The notes under the pieces are model-generated. The model did not search any database, was not told the origin of the DNA, and worked only from the letters and a program-made list of their open reading frames with translations. From the NCBI RefSeq assembly GCF_000165485.1, contig NC_014623.1, forward strand, positions 7,582,893 through 7,646,892: DNA of 64,000 bases, written 5' to 3'. This stretch comes from Stigmatella aurantiaca DW4/3-1 (GTDB lineage: Bacteria; Myxococcota; Myxococcia; Myxococcales; Myxococcaceae). Position numbers and translations under genes: made by a program. How positions within the stretch are numbered: the stretch's first letter is position 1; each line of letters begins with the position of its first letter. Of this stretch, positions 1 to 8,959 are shown in pieces.

Positions 1-1
1 C

Positions 2-589
2 TACGGCAACTACGCCTACGCCGAACACTTCATCGAGCAGCCCGGCACCACCTTCAACCAGCCCAACCTCGCGCGCACCCAGCAGGACATCTCCCTGTGG
101 ATCCGCCCCGTGGTCCCCACCACGGCCGTCTTCGCCACCCACGGCGCCCTCTACTACCTCGACCGGCTCATTCAGCAGGGCATCCCCCGGGACGCATTCG
201 AGCAGACCCGTGGCTTTCTCATGAGTTACACCCGGCTGTGGGAGCAGATGGACCAGCGGCGCCTGGGCTACGCCATCGACTCGCTCTTCTACGGGACGCC
301 GGATTTCCTCGACAGCTATCGCAAGGCGCTGGAGCAGATGACCCCCGAATCCGTCCAGGCTGCCGTCCGCCGGCGCCTGCACCCTTCTGCCCTCTCCTTC
401 GTCTTCGTCACCCAGGACGCGCCAGCCCTCGTGGCGGGGCTCACGGCCCAGGCTCCCGCTCCCCTCTCCTACGCGTCCGCCAAGCCTCCCGCCGTGCTCG
501 AGGAGGACCCAGCCATCCTCCGGCAACCGCTCCCCCTCCGGCCCGAGGCCATCGAAGTCCTCCCCGCGAGCACGTTCATGGAGCAGTAG
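2..589 (+). CDS. M16 (insulinase-like) peptidase, C-terminal fragment
   Basis: The reading frame is already open at base 2 and ends with TAG at 587-589, so only about the last 195 residues are present; the start lies outside the window. The visible part resembles the C-terminal half of M16 zinc peptidases of the pitrilysin/processing-peptidase type: segments such as FIEQPGTTFNQPNLAR and the helix around YRKALEQMTPESVQAAVRRR are typical of the inactive second lobe that closes over the substrate. The HxxEH zinc motif would be upstream and cannot be checked. M16 proteins of this kind are usually periplasmic or exported peptidases. The gene converges on the subtilase gene and a hairpin separates the two. 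Family call is moderately sure; substrate is unknown. Confidence 0.65.
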   Translation, partial: YGNYAYAEHFIEQPGTTFNQPNLARTQQDISLWIRPVVPTTAVFATHGALYYLDRLIQQGIPRDAFEQTRGFLMSYTRLWEQMDQRRLGYAIDSLFYGTPDFLDSYRKALEQMTPESVQAAVRRRLHPSALSFVFVTQDAPALVAGLTAQAPAPLSYASAKPPAVLEEDPAILRQPLPLRPEAIEVLPASTFMEQ

Positions 590-605
590 GCCCCGGACGC
601 ACGCA

Positions 606-639
606 AGCCCCAGGGGTGGCATGCGCCGTCCCTGGGGCT
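606..639. terminator. Intergenic hairpin between convergent genes
   Basis: Perfect 10-bp inverted repeat: AGCCCCAGGG at 606-615 and CCCTGGGGCT at 630-639 with a 14-base loop. It sits between the stop codons of the M16 peptidase and the subtilase and could end transcripts from both sides. There is no clear T-run, so it is a hairpin terminator candidate only. Confidence 0.5.
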
Positions 640-663
640 CCGTTGCCCGCTGTTGGAGAGAGG

Positions 664-3198
664 CTAGAACCGCACCGTCACCTGATTCGTGCAGGTGTTC
701 GTGCCCGCCTTGCAGACCTTGTAGATGTACGTGCCCGCCAGGAAGAACCGGTCGGCGTAGGTGCCATCGTTGGGCGTGGTGGCGAGCCGCTTGTTGTTGC
801 GGAAGATGTCCACCTTGGAGGTGGTGGTCCCGGACCAGGAGAGGTCCACGTGCTTGCCGGTGAAGTCGCGCCAGGTGCTGGCCGTGAGCGACATGACCAC
901 CGGGGGCGGCGGTGCCGTCACCGTGATCACCTGCGTCTTCGTCCCCGTCTTTCCCGCGCTGTTCTTCACGGACAACGACACGTTGTAGGTGCCCGCCGCC
1001 GTGTAGGCATGGTTCGGGTTGCTCGTGGTGGACGTACTCCCATCACCGAAGTTCCAGTTCCAGGACACCATGTTGCCGCTCGAGTTCGTGCTGGTGTCCG
1101 TGAAGCCACACGCCAGGTTCGTACACGAGAAGGTGAACGAAGCCACGGGCGCCGCCGCCCCGCCCCCCGCCACCGGGAAAACCAGGTCGTCCCGGTCGTC
1201 GTAGCTGCCCGTGCTGCAGTTCCCCACCGCGCCGTTGTAGCGGAAGTTGCCCCGGACCGCCTGCAGCGCGCCTTCGGGCAGCACATAGGTGGCCGACAGG
1301 ACCTGCGCGCCCCCCACGGTGGGCGTCAGCGTCGCCAAGAAGGTCCACGATGGATCGTTCGCGTTGGCCGCGTAGTAGACGTCCAGTTCGTCCGCGGAGC
1401 CCGAGCCCCACGACCACACCGTCAGTTCCACCCGCACCGTCTTGCCGGGCGCCAGCGGCGTTCCATCAACCGTGGCGATGCGGATGCGCTCCAGGGACTC
1501 GTCTGCCTGGTAGGTCCCGCTGTTCCCATCGGCACAGGCACTGCCCAGTGTATTGGGGGCGTTGGCCTCGGGTCCCAGCGTACCGCGCCCCTGAACCAAG
1601 GTGCCCGTGTCGCAGTACGCGCCTGACGTCATACAGCGCGGCACCTTGAGCGCCGTGTCGTAGCTGGCAATGCCCTGGTTGGACACATTCACCGTGACGG
1701 TGGTGCTGGAGCCCACGTTGCCGCCCGCGTCATACGCCTTGGCCATCACCGTGTACGCGCCGTTGCCCGCGCGCGTCGTGTCCCAGGAGAACGAATAGGG
1801 GGCGCTGGCATCCGAGCCCAGCAAGACGCCATTGACGAAGAAGGACACCCGGATGACCCCCACGTTGTCGCTGGCCGCCGCGGTGATGGAGACGGTGTTG
1901 GACGCGCTGGAGCCATGGGCTGGAGCGGTCACCGACGCCGTGGGCGCCACGGTGTCCCCCGAGCCGTTGCCCAGGGAGGCCATGTACAGCAGCAGGTTGG
2001 GCGAGTCCGTTCCGGCATTTCCCACGTGGTCCGGCGTGGCGATGTTGGACAGCATGCCCACCACTTGCTCGGGCGTCGCGGTGGGGTTTCCACCCATGTA
2101 CAGCGCCGCGGCCCCCGCCACGTGGGGAGACGCCATCGACGTTCCATTGAGGGTGTTGGTGGCCGAGTCACTCGTGAACCAAGCCGAGGTGATGCTCGAG
2201 CCCGGCGCGAAGAGGTCCACACAGGTGCCATAGTTGGAGAACGAGGCCCGGGCATCCGTGTTGGTGGTGGCCCCCACCGTGATGGCGTTGGGGGTACGGG
2301 CCGGAGACTTGGTGCAGGCATTGCCATTGTCGTTGCCCGCGGCGACGACGTAGACCACGCCCGCGGCGATGGAGGCCGTCACCGCGTCATCCACCGCCTG
2401 CGACGCGCCGCCCCCCAGGCTCATGTTCGCCACCGCGGGCTTGACGTGGTTGGCCGTTACCCACTCCACGCCGGCGATGACCCCGTCGTACGTTCCGGAA
2501 CCGCCACAATCCAGCACCCGCACCGCGTGCAGGCGCGCTTCCTTCGCTACACCCCACGTGGCCCCCCCCACGGTGCCCGCCACGTGCGTGCCGTGCCCAT
2601 TGCAGTCGTTGGCACCGTTGCCGTCCGTGATGGCGCTGTAGTCCAGGCTGGCCCGGCCCGAGAACTCGACGTGGGTGGTGCGGATGCCGGTATCGATGAT
2701 GTACACGTGAACGCCGCTGCCGAGCGCGTTGTAGGTGTACTTCAGGTCCAGCGGCAGATCGGGTTGATCAATGCGATCCAGCCCCCACGTCGCATTGTCC
2801 ATGACCCCCGAGGCTCGCACGCGCCCGTTCTCCTCCACGTAGGCCACCTCCGGATCCTCGGCCAGCTTGAGCGCATCCGGCTCGCTCATCTGGATCATGA
2901 AGCCCTGCAGGGCATGCTGGTACACCTGGCCCACTTCGCCGTTGTAGGTGGAGGCCAGCCGCAGCGCGTCCTCGTGGACCTTCATCTCCACGTTGGTCTT
3001 CTTGAGCGCGACGATGTACTGCCCTTCCACTGGATCCGCGCTCCGGCGGAACTTCTTTCCTTGTGACTCCTTGAGGGCCGTCTCCTGGGACTCGCGCGCA
3101 AGCGGCTCCCCCGGGATTTCAGCCTGGCAGCCCGTCAACAACATGTGAGCCGCGACCATGACGATCAGACCTCTGCCCATCCCCATCCCCATCCCCAT
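664..3198 (-). CDS. Secreted subtilisin-like (S8) serine protease, lipoprotein, with PKD domain
   Basis: A protein of about 844 residues. A short hydrophobic leader ends in a lipobox (LLTGC), predicting a lipid-anchored exported protein. An I9-type propeptide follows (roughly residues 55-125). The S8 catalytic domain has all three active residues: Asp in VYIIDTGI (near 169), His in NGHGTHVAG (near 202) and Ser in NGTSMASPH (near 354). Downstream are an Ig-like domain, a beta-rich segment with several Cys, and a PKD domain with the FGDGS signature, then a short C-terminal beta domain. The architecture suits an extracellular protein-degrading enzyme. I chose the ATG at 3198, preceded by GGGGGGAAG; an upstream GTG at 3216 and three further in-frame ATGs in the GATGGG repeat are alternatives. 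Confidence 0.9.
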   Translation of the reverse strand: MGMGMGMGRGLIVMVAAHMLLTGCQAEIPGEPLARESQETALKESQGKKFRRSADPVEGQYIVALKKTNVEMKVHEDALRLASTYNGEVGQVYQHALQGFMIQMSEPDALKLAEDPEVAYVEENGRVRASGVMDNATWGLDRIDQPDLPLDLKYTYNALGSGVHVYIIDTGIRTTHVEFSGRASLDYSAITDGNGANDCNGHGTHVAGTVGGATWGVAKEARLHAVRVLDCGGSGTYDGVIAGVEWVTANHVKPAVANMSLGGGASQAVDDAVTASIAAGVVYVVAAGNDNGNACTKSPARTPNAITVGATTNTDARASFSNYGTCVDLFAPGSSITSAWFTSDSATNTLNGTSMASPHVAGAAALYMGGNPTATPEQVVGMLSNIATPDHVGNAGTDSPNLLLYMASLGNGSGDTVAPTASVTAPAHGSSASNTVSITAAASDNVGVIRVSFFVNGVLLGSDASAPYSFSWDTTRAGNGAYTVMAKAYDAGGNVGSSTTVTVNVSNQGIASYDTALKVPRCMTSGAYCDTGTLVQGRGTLGPEANAPNTLGSACADGNSGTYQADESLERIRIATVDGTPLAPGKTVRVELTVWSWGSGSADELDVYYAANANDPSWTFLATLTPTVGGAQVLSATYVLPEGALQAVRGNFRYNGAVGNCSTGSYDDRDDLVFPVAGGGAAAPVASFTFSCTNLACGFTDTSTNSSGNMVSWNWNFGDGSTSTTSNPNHAYTAAGTYNVSLSVKNSAGKTGTKTQVITVTAPPPPVVMSLTASTWRDFTGKHVDLSWSGTTTSKVDIFRNNKRLATTPNDGTYADRFFLAGTYIYKVCKAGTNTCTNQVTVRF
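3176..3198 (-). repeat. Hexanucleotide repeat at the subtilase start codon
   Basis: Three perfect CCCCAT units (3181-3198) plus a partial one place four ATG codons in frame, read as Met-Gly repeats at the N-terminus of the subtilase. Gain or loss of a unit keeps the frame but changes the distance between ribosome binding site and start codon. Confidence 0.8.
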
Positions 3199-3322
3199 TT
3201 GCGACTTCCCCCCCACTCAAGCTTGATTGCTTGGTTTCCCACTGTCCGACCAGCGATTTCCGCTGTGTTCCTGGAGCCCTTTTCTTCCGCCCCTGAAAAA
3301 CGGGCGCTATAAGCGCCTTACC

Positions 3323-5158
3323 ATGCGAGGTCTGCTCCCTGAGCCCGCCCGGCGGCCATTCCTGCGCGGCGTCGCGATTCCGCTCGCGCTTCTTTGCTTC
3401 TTTGCTGGAGGGATGGCGGCGTGGGCCGACCACGACCCCTTCGCCCGGAGCTTCGACATTGTTCCCGTGAAGCTCGTTGCTGATCCGTCCGGCGGCATCG
3501 CACTGGAGGGTACCCGGTCTCTGCCCCCTGGCAGCCTGCATGCTGCCATCGCCCTCGACTTCAACCTGAACATCCTGTCGCTCAAGCTCGGGGACGAGAA
3601 GCTGGGCAATTTGCTGCCCTACCGGCTCGATGCCCATGCGCTCTTCGCCTACCAGTTGCACCGGCGTCTGGAACTGGCGCTGGATTTGCCCTTCACGGTG
3701 CTCCAGGGGGATCAGTTCGGGCTCTTGCGAGATGCGCTGGGTGCTCCGGACTTCCCCGGTGCGGCGGGGGTGAGCCGGGCCGGCCTGGGCGATGTGCGCC
3801 TCTTGCCCCGTGTGAGCCTGCTGGACCCCGAGCAGTTCCCCGTGGGCCTCGCCCTGGTGGGCGAGGTGCGGCTGCCCACCGGCGATGGCGGCAGCTTCCT
3901 GGGGGAGCGAGGCGTGCTCGTGGCCCCGAGACTCGCGGTGGAGCGGGCGTTCGGCCCGGTGCGGCTGCTGGGCAACCTGGGCTGGCGCTTCCGGCGCCAC
4001 GCGCAGTACCTCAACCTCTTCGTGGATGACGAGCTCACGATGGGCGCGGGCGCCGTGGTGGATCTGCCCAACATCGGCCGGTTCACCGATGTGCAGGCGC
4101 TGGGCGAGATGCACCTGTCCACGCCCTCCTCGGCCCCGTTCAACTTCAGCCAGGCCGACTCCCTCAAGACCCCCTGGGAGGTGCTCGCGGGAGTCCGCAC
4201 CCGGGTGGCGGGCCCCTGGGGCATCGCGCTGAACGTGGGCCGCGGCATCGGCTTGCGCGGAGGCTACGGGCGCGAGGACCTGCGCATCACCTTCACCGTG
4301 AGCTACGACAAGTCCGCCTTCGAGCTGGACAGCGATGGCGATGGCGTCCCCGACACCGTCGACAAGTGCCCCACCGAGAAGGAAGACCGCGACGGGTACC
4401 AGGACGATGACGGCTGCCTGGATCCGGACAACGATGGCGACGGCATCTCCGACGGAGAGGACCGCTGCCCCAACAAGCCCGGAACCGTCGAGCATCGCGG
4501 CTGCCCGGAGGATCTGGACACCGACGGCGATGGCATCCCGGATGTGCTGGACGCCTGCCCCGACAAGCCGGGCCCCAAGGAGTACGACGGCTGCCCGGAC
4601 TCCGATGGCGACGAGGTGCCCGACAATGTGGACGACTGTCCGGACCTCTCCGGCCCGCCGGAGAACAATGGGTGCCCCTACGACTCGCCGCCCTTCGTGC
4701 TCGTCGAGTCCGACCGCATCCGGATCAAGGGCAACATCCTCTTCGAGACCGGCCAGGCGAAGATCCAGAAGCAGTCGTTCAAGCTGCTGGACGAAGTGGC
4801 CTCCGTGCTCCGGCGCAACCCCACGCTCGGCCCCGTCCTCATCGAGGGCCACACCGACAACGTGGGCTCACGCAACTACAACGTCGATCTGTCCCAGCGC
4901 CGGGCCAAGGCCGTCTTGGACTACCTCGCCGGCAAGGGCATCGACCGCAAGCGCCTGAGCTCCAAGGGCTTCGGCTTCGACCAGCCCATCGCCACCAATG
5001 ACACGCCGCTGGGCCGCGCCAAGAACCGCCGCGTCGAGTTCCGTCTCATCAAGTCCGAGGTGGAGACGGCGCCTCGAGAGGTTCCCGCGCCCACGCCTCC
5101 GGCGGCCCCTGCCCCGCCGGGCGTGCCCCCGGAGCCCCCCGCAGCCCCCAAGCCGTGA
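3323..5158 (+). CDS. OmpA-family outer-membrane protein with TSP3 calcium-binding repeats
   Basis: About 611 residues. A signal peptide (hydrophobic stretch to AAWADHD) is followed by a region of about 300 residues rich in alternating beta-strand patterns, likely a barrel. From about residue 332 come thrombospondin type-3 repeats with Asp-rich loops such as DSDGDGVPDTVDKCP, which bind calcium in known relatives. The last part, about residues 461-585, is an OmpA/MotB peptidoglycan-binding domain with the motif GHTDNVGSRNYNVDLSQRRA. The tail is Pro/Ala-rich. The expected role is to link outer membrane and cell wall. The ATG at 3323 is preferred because the signal peptide begins there; a GGCGCT/AGCGCC inverted repeat lies just upstream. 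Divergent from the subtilase. Confidence 0.88.
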   Translation: MRGLLPEPARRPFLRGVAIPLALLCFFAGGMAAWADHDPFARSFDIVPVKLVADPSGGIALEGTRSLPPGSLHAAIALDFNLNILSLKLGDEKLGNLLPYRLDAHALFAYQLHRRLELALDLPFTVLQGDQFGLLRDALGAPDFPGAAGVSRAGLGDVRLLPRVSLLDPEQFPVGLALVGEVRLPTGDGGSFLGERGVLVAPRLAVERAFGPVRLLGNLGWRFRRHAQYLNLFVDDELTMGAGAVVDLPNIGRFTDVQALGEMHLSTPSSAPFNFSQADSLKTPWEVLAGVRTRVAGPWGIALNVGRGIGLRGGYGREDLRITFTVSYDKSAFELDSDGDGVPDTVDKCPTEKEDRDGYQDDDGCLDPDNDGDGISDGEDRCPNKPGTVEHRGCPEDLDTDGDGIPDVLDACPDKPGPKEYDGCPDSDGDEVPDNVDDCPDLSGPPENNGCPYDSPPFVLVESDRIRIKGNILFETGQAKIQKQSFKLLDEVASVLRRNPTLGPVLIEGHTDNVGSRNYNVDLSQRRAKAVLDYLAGKGIDRKRLSSKGFGFDQPIATNDTPLGRAKNRRVEFRLIKSEVETAPREVPAPTPPAAPAPPGVPPEPPAAPKP

Positions 5159-5167
5159 GGCACAGGC

Positions 5168-5184
5168 GAGGGGTCCAACCCCTC
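5168..5184. terminator. Short hairpin between convergent genes
   Basis: GAGGGGT (5168-5174) pairs with ACCCCTC (5178-5184) around a 3-base loop, in the 24-base gap between the OmpA-family gene and the thioredoxin gene; the right arm overlaps the latter's stop codon. Possible terminator for both strands. Confidence 0.4.
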
Positions 5185-5773
5185 AGCGCTTGAGCGCCCG
5201 TTCAATGCGCTGACGGATGGCGGCCTCGGACATCGAGCCGCGCACCGCGTCCGTCACCTTGCCGTCGCGATCCAGGAAGTAGAGCGTGGGCAGTGCCTCC
5301 ACACGGTAGGCCCGCGCGATCTCATCGCTTGCGTACACCACGTAAGGGCCCAGATCCGGCAGGTGCCGCTTGACGAAGTCGTCCACCACGCGGGGCGCGA
5401 TCTCCGCGTCGTCCCGGCTGGCCGCGACGAACGCCAGCCCCTTGCCCTCGTACTCCTTGGCCAGCTTCACCAGCGACGGCATCTCCTCCTGGCACGGCCC
5501 GCACCACGTCGCCCAAAAGTCGAGCATCACCACCTTGCCCCGCAGCTCCTCCAGCGCCATCGATCCACCGAGGTAGCGCTCCATCGGGAACTCGGGCATC
5601 GCGGTTCCATCCGGAACCAGCCGGGCCCGCCGCGCCTCCATCACCCCGAGGTAGACCATCCCCGCCAGCCCAAACCCCGCCGAGAGCGCCAGCAGGACCT
5701 TGGGCATGCCCCCGCCGCTTCCGCCCCGGGGGGGCGGCGGCGTTTCCTGAGGTTGCATCGCAGGCTGCGTCAC
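5183..5773 (-). CDS. Membrane-anchored TlpA/ResA-like thioredoxin
   Basis: 196 residues. The N-terminus is Pro/Gly-rich, then one transmembrane segment (about residues 24-45) places a thioredoxin fold in the periplasm. The redox motif is WCGPC (near residue 90) in the context [19 protein letters not shown], and the cis-proline loop is [10 protein letters not shown]. These features match the AhpC/TSA-redoxin group (TlpA, ResA, CcmG), which reduce disulphides, often for cytochrome c maturation. Its GTG start overlaps the TGA stop of the upstream CFI-box gene (GTGA), implying translational coupling. No cytochrome maturation genes are next to it, so the partner is unknown. Confidence 0.85.
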   Translation of the reverse strand: MTQPAMQPQETPPPPRGGSGGGMPKVLLALSAGFGLAGMVYLGVMEARRARLVPDGTAMPEFPMERYLGGSMALEELRGKVVMLDFWATWCGPCQEEMPSLVKLAKEYEGKGLAFVAASRDDAEIAPRVVDDFVKRHLPDLGPYVVYASDEIARAYRVEALPTLYFLDRDGKVTDAVRGSMSEAAIRQRIERALKR

Positions 5774-6852
5774 GCGTCACCCTTCCTCGTCAGGTGGCGG
5801 TGCACGAGCGTCAGCACCCCGCGCACCCCCGCTTTCACCCGCGGATGGCGAACCACCCACCCCGCCACCCCGGGCCCATGCCGATAGTACCCTCGAATGA
5901 AGGCCCGGCCGATCCCATGCTGGCTCAGCACCTCGTCCCGGAAGGCCCGGAAGGCCACCAGCTCGGGGGCCTGGGGCCCGAACGCCGCCGTTGCGACGAA
6001 GCACGAGGACGCCGGGCTGATCCACATCAAGCGGCCGTTGGTGACGTTCACCACCAGCTTCAGCTTGGGCTCATCCGTGTAGAGAAACGCCAGCAAGTCC
6101 CTCCGGGCCACGGGGAACTCGGCGCCGCTGGCCTCCTCGAAGTCGATGCGCGTGTTGCCCCCGCTCCCCAGTTCGTCCACCGTGAAGAGGTAGCGGTTGG
6201 AGCTGCTCAGCCGTTCGACTTCCAGCCCCCGCAGCTCGCCGAAGTACGCCTTGAAGGGGGTATTGCACGCAGAGCAGACAAAGCGGTGGTAGGCGTGGCT
6301 GGTGGTGAAGGCGTAGTCGTCGATGCGCTTGCACCCCGTGTTGGGGCACGCGAGCTTCACCTTCGCTTGAGGCGCCGCCTGCGGATCATACCGCGACAGG
6401 CCCGTGTGCTTGTCGTACACGGCGGGCAGCTCCAGCGGCCGGGTGCCCAGGTTGCGCGTGGGGTGCGCGGCCCGCTCCAGCGCCAGCCCGGAGCGCCACG
6501 CCACCTCCGCCGGCCCCAGACGGCCCGCCACCGTGTGGCAGAGCGCTTCGGCGTGTGCCTTCACGGCCGCCTGAATGCCGTGCGCCGCCGCAGGGGCCTC
6601 GGGCACCCGGGTCACCGCCATGGCCTCCGCCAGCACCCGCTCCACCTCGGGCAACAGGGCCTCGGCCGCCTTGCGCGCCGGGTCCTCGGCGCGCCGGTAC
6701 AGGGGAGGCTCGGGGATGCGCGCGAACAGGGCCGAGGCGCTCGCGCGCAGGCGCTCCAGCGCCACGGGCAACTCCTCCCGCCGCACTTCCATTTTCGCCG
6801 CCTTCACCAGGGCGGCCTGGAACAAGTCTTCAGGCTGCAAGGCGGCCCACAT
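5770..6852 (-). CDS. CFI-box C-terminal domain protein with zinc-ribbon-like centre
   Basis: 360 residues. The N-terminal half is helical and Ala/Arg-rich with no recognised domain. Around residues 170-205 there is a zinc-ribbon-like arrangement, CPNTGC followed by CSAC, and then a mixed beta region. From about residue 285 the sequence [14 protein letters not shown] opens a CFI-box C-terminal domain, a small domain of unknown function seen at the ends of varied bacterial proteins; it continues through [20 protein letters not shown] to a basic tail. No signal peptide is evident. The gene overlaps the TlpA-like gene by four bases and so probably shares its transcript. Molecular role unknown. 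Confidence 0.7.
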   Translation of the reverse strand: MWAALQPEDLFQAALVKAAKMEVRREELPVALERLRASASALFARIPEPPLYRRAEDPARKAAEALLPEVERVLAEAMAVTRVPEAPAAAHGIQAAVKAHAEALCHTVAGRLGPAEVAWRSGLALERAAHPTRNLGTRPLELPAVYDKHTGLSRYDPQAAPQAKVKLACPNTGCKRIDDYAFTTSHAYHRFVCSACNTPFKAYFGELRGLEVERLSSSNRYLFTVDELGSGGNTRIDFEEASGAEFPVARRDLLAFLYTDEPKLKLVVNVTNGRLMWISPASSCFVATAAFGPQAPELVAFRAFRDEVLSQHGIGRAFIRGYYRHGPGVAGWVVRHPRVKAGVRGVLTLVHRHLTRKGDA

Positions 6853-6952
6853 TACGGGCGCCTCCCGGCCCTGTCAGCGCCGAAACCACCCTGTCCCAAA
6901 ACTGGCCCCCCCTCGCCGCCTGATGTACGACCAAGTAGGAGGGTGTAAACGC

Positions 6953-7255
6953 ATGGGGATTCTGAAGTTCCTGGTGTGGACAGCGTGCGCGGTGGGGCTG
7001 GGCATCTTCCTGGCCCAGGGGCAGATCGACGGGCGCACGCCGCTGGACCACATGGACAGGGCCTGGAAGCGCACCACCCACCCCTCGCAGATGGATCGAA
7101 TGAAGAACGGGGTGGAGCGGGTGAAGGGCGGGTTGGAGGAGGCCCTGGAGGACGCCCAGGAAGCTGTCGGCAAGAAGACACCTTCGGCCCCGCGGGAGCG
7201 CATCACCGCCGAGGACCGTGAGGCGGTCAATCGCATCATTGCCCAGAAGAAGTAA
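6953..7255 (+). CDS. Small single-pass membrane protein, unknown function
   Basis: 100 residues beginning MGILKFLVWTACAVGLGIFL, a single N-terminal membrane helix or uncleaved signal. The remainder is a charged, probably helical and coiled segment ending in a basic tail. The ATG at 6953 has a very good ribosome binding site, AGGAGGG, at 6937-6943, which decides the start over the longer frame. It is divergent from the CFI-box gene and precedes the HtrA gene by 90 bases on the same strand. No family recognised. Confidence 0.7.
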   Translation: MGILKFLVWTACAVGLGIFLAQGQIDGRTPLDHMDRAWKRTTHPSQMDRMKNGVERVKGGLEEALEDAQEAVGKKTPSAPRERITAEDREAVNRIIAQKK

Positions 7256-7345
7256 GCAGCCTCCCGCCCGCGGCGCCTCCCGCTTCCGCGCCCGCATCGT
7301 CCTCCTTAGCTTGAACGGGACGGTGGTCGGGTGTGGAGGCGGTCC

Positions 7346-8491
7346 ATGGTGAGGACGCAGGCGAAGTGCGTGCTGCTGGCGATATCGTGCGCGCTGGGGG
7401 TGGCGGCGCCCGCCCAGGCAGCCCAGCGCCGGGGGGGCGAACGGCTCTGGCTCGAAGCCAAGGGTCAGCAGGTGCACACCCAGCGCTCCACCCTCAGCCA
7501 GGTGGCCCGGGCCGCCATGCCCTCCGTGGTGTCCATCACCACCCGGCAGGTGAGCACCGAAGCTTCCGGCGAGGAGGAATCTCAGAAGGGCATCGGCTCT
7601 GGCTTCATCATCCACCCGGACGGCTACATCCTCACGAGCGACCACGTGGTGGAGGGGGCCTCGGAGATCAGCGTCACGGTGCTCTCGCCCCAGGGGTATC
7701 CCGAGGAGTTTCCCGCCGAGGTGGTGGGCGAGGATGCCCGCACGGACTGTGCGCTGCTGCGCATCCGCGCGGGCCGGCCGCTGCCTGCCCTCAAGCTCTC
7801 CTCGGCGTCGCGCGTGGAGGTGGCTGACTGGATCGTCGTCATCGGCAACCCCTTCGGGCTGGCGCACTCCGTGACGGTGGGCGTCGTCAGCTACAAGGGC
7901 CGCACCGAGGTGACGCCCAACGGGCGTGACGGGGACTTCGACTACATGCAGATGGACGCGTCCATCAACCCGGGCAACTCCGGAGGGCCCGTGCTGGACC
8001 TGCGGGGCAACGTGGTGGCCATCGCGAACGCCGTCAACGTGGCCGGCCAGGGGATCGGCTTCGCGGTCCCCATCGACATCGCCAAGGCCGTGCTGCCGCA
8101 CCTCCGGGCCCACGGCAAGGTGCGCCGGGGCTGGATGGGCATCACCGTGGAGGACTTCTCCCGGGACATGGCCACGGAGTTCGGGCTGGAGGGCTCGCGC
8201 CAGGGAGTGGTCGTCTCGGGCGTGCAAGAAGAGGGGCCCGCGGGCCGGGCGGGGCTGCGCGCAGGCGATGTCATCGTGGCCCTGAATGCCCAGCCCGTGG
8301 CCCGGGCCCACATGCTGCGCTGGCAGGTGTCCGCGCGCGGGGCGGGCCGGAGCGTGATGCTGCAAGTCCGGCGGGGGCGGCTGCCCCTCAAGCTCCGGGT
8401 CACCCTGGAGGATCTGCCCGCCGAGGCGGCCCCGGTGGCCCCCGTGGCGGCCAGGCCTTCGCCCCCCAGCAAGCCTGTCCGCTCCCCTTGA
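7346..8491 (+). CDS. HtrA/DegP-family trypsin-like serine protease with one PDZ domain
   Basis: 381 residues. A signal peptide ends near APAQAA. The chymotrypsin-fold domain has the full triad: His in TSDHVVEG (about 98), Asp in ARTDCALLRI (about 133) and Ser in NPGNSGGPVLD (about 211). A single PDZ domain follows (about 265-350) with GVVVSGVQEEGPAGRAGLRAG, and the C-terminus is Pro/Ala-rich. Members of this family degrade or refold damaged envelope proteins; one PDZ domain makes it more DegS/HtrA2-like than DegP-like in layout, but it lacks an obvious membrane anchor beyond the leader. ATG 7346 is preferred because GGAGG lies 7 bases ahead; GTG 7331 is the longer alternative. Confidence 0.9.
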   Translation: MVRTQAKCVLLAISCALGVAAPAQAAQRRGGERLWLEAKGQQVHTQRSTLSQVARAAMPSVVSITTRQVSTEASGEEESQKGIGSGFIIHPDGYILTSDHVVEGASEISVTVLSPQGYPEEFPAEVVGEDARTDCALLRIRAGRPLPALKLSSASRVEVADWIVVIGNPFGLAHSVTVGVVSYKGRTEVTPNGRDGDFDYMQMDASINPGNSGGPVLDLRGNVVAIANAVNVAGQGIGFAVPIDIAKAVLPHLRAHGKVRRGWMGITVEDFSRDMATEFGLEGSRQGVVVSGVQEEGPAGRAGLRAGDVIVALNAQPVARAHMLRWQVSARGAGRSVMLQVRRGRLPLKLRVTLEDLPAEAAPVAPVAARPSPPSKPVRSP

Positions 8492-8627
8492 AGTCGCGGG
8501 GAGACGGCACCTGAGCCGCCACGCGGCTTGCGTTCCCCTTGAGTGAGCGCTACACAGTGCGCCTTTTCGCACCCCGGCGGGCCACTCGCGTGGCGTCTGG
8601 GCGCGCATCGCAAGAGAGAGGAACCCC

Positions 8628-8900
8628 ATGGCCGAGGAAGCCAAGAAGACCAACCCGCACAAGAGCTGGCCGCGCACGGCCAAGGGCGGGGGCAAGAAGG
8701 CGTGCACCATTGACGGCTGTAAGCGCCCGTACCGCGCCAAGGGCTACTGCTTCTTCCACTTCAAGAAGTGGCGTCAGGCGGAGCTGCCCCACTCCCGTTA
8801 CCGCACGTGCTCCAAGCCGGAGTGCCGCGTGAAGACCTCCAAGGGCGGCCTGTGCGAGAAGCACTACGCCGAGACCTACAAGAAGGAGGCGGCGGCCTAG
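8628..8900 (+). CDS. Small Cys-rich, putative zinc-binding protein
   Basis: 90 residues, very basic, with two similar half-motifs: CTIDGCKRPYRAKGYCFFH and CSKPECRVKTSKGGLCEKH. Each has C-x4-C, then a third Cys and a His, as would ligate one zinc ion each. The ATG is preceded by GAGAGAGGAAC. The protein has no signal peptide and probably acts in the cytoplasm, possibly with nucleic acid, but this is inference from charge and metal ligands. It stands alone, convergent with trmJ. I do not recognise a characterised family. Confidence 0.75.
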   Translation: MAEEAKKTNPHKSWPRTAKGGGKKACTIDGCKRPYRAKGYCFFHFKKWRQAELPHSRYRTCSKPECRVKTSKGGLCEKHYAETYKKEAAA

Positions 8901-8924
8901 CGCCGTTGCCCCTCTGGCAGCACG

Positions 8925-8959
8925 GGGGCGCCTCCTCGCTCAGGGAGCGGAGGCGCCCC
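8925..8959. terminator. Strong hairpin between convergent genes
   Basis: GGGGCGCCTC (8925-8934) pairs perfectly with GAGGCGCCCC (8950-8959); an inner CGCT/AGCG pair (8937-8940 and 8946-8949) lengthens the stem. It lies at the 3' ends of the Cys-rich protein gene and trmJ and overlaps the trmJ stop codon. A bidirectional terminator is likely although a T-run is lacking. Confidence 0.6.

Noticed and set aside
97-1626. Plus-strand frame of 509 codons across the subtilase
   Set aside because: Arg/Pro/His-rich and without likeness; it lies opposite a protease with a full catalytic triad.
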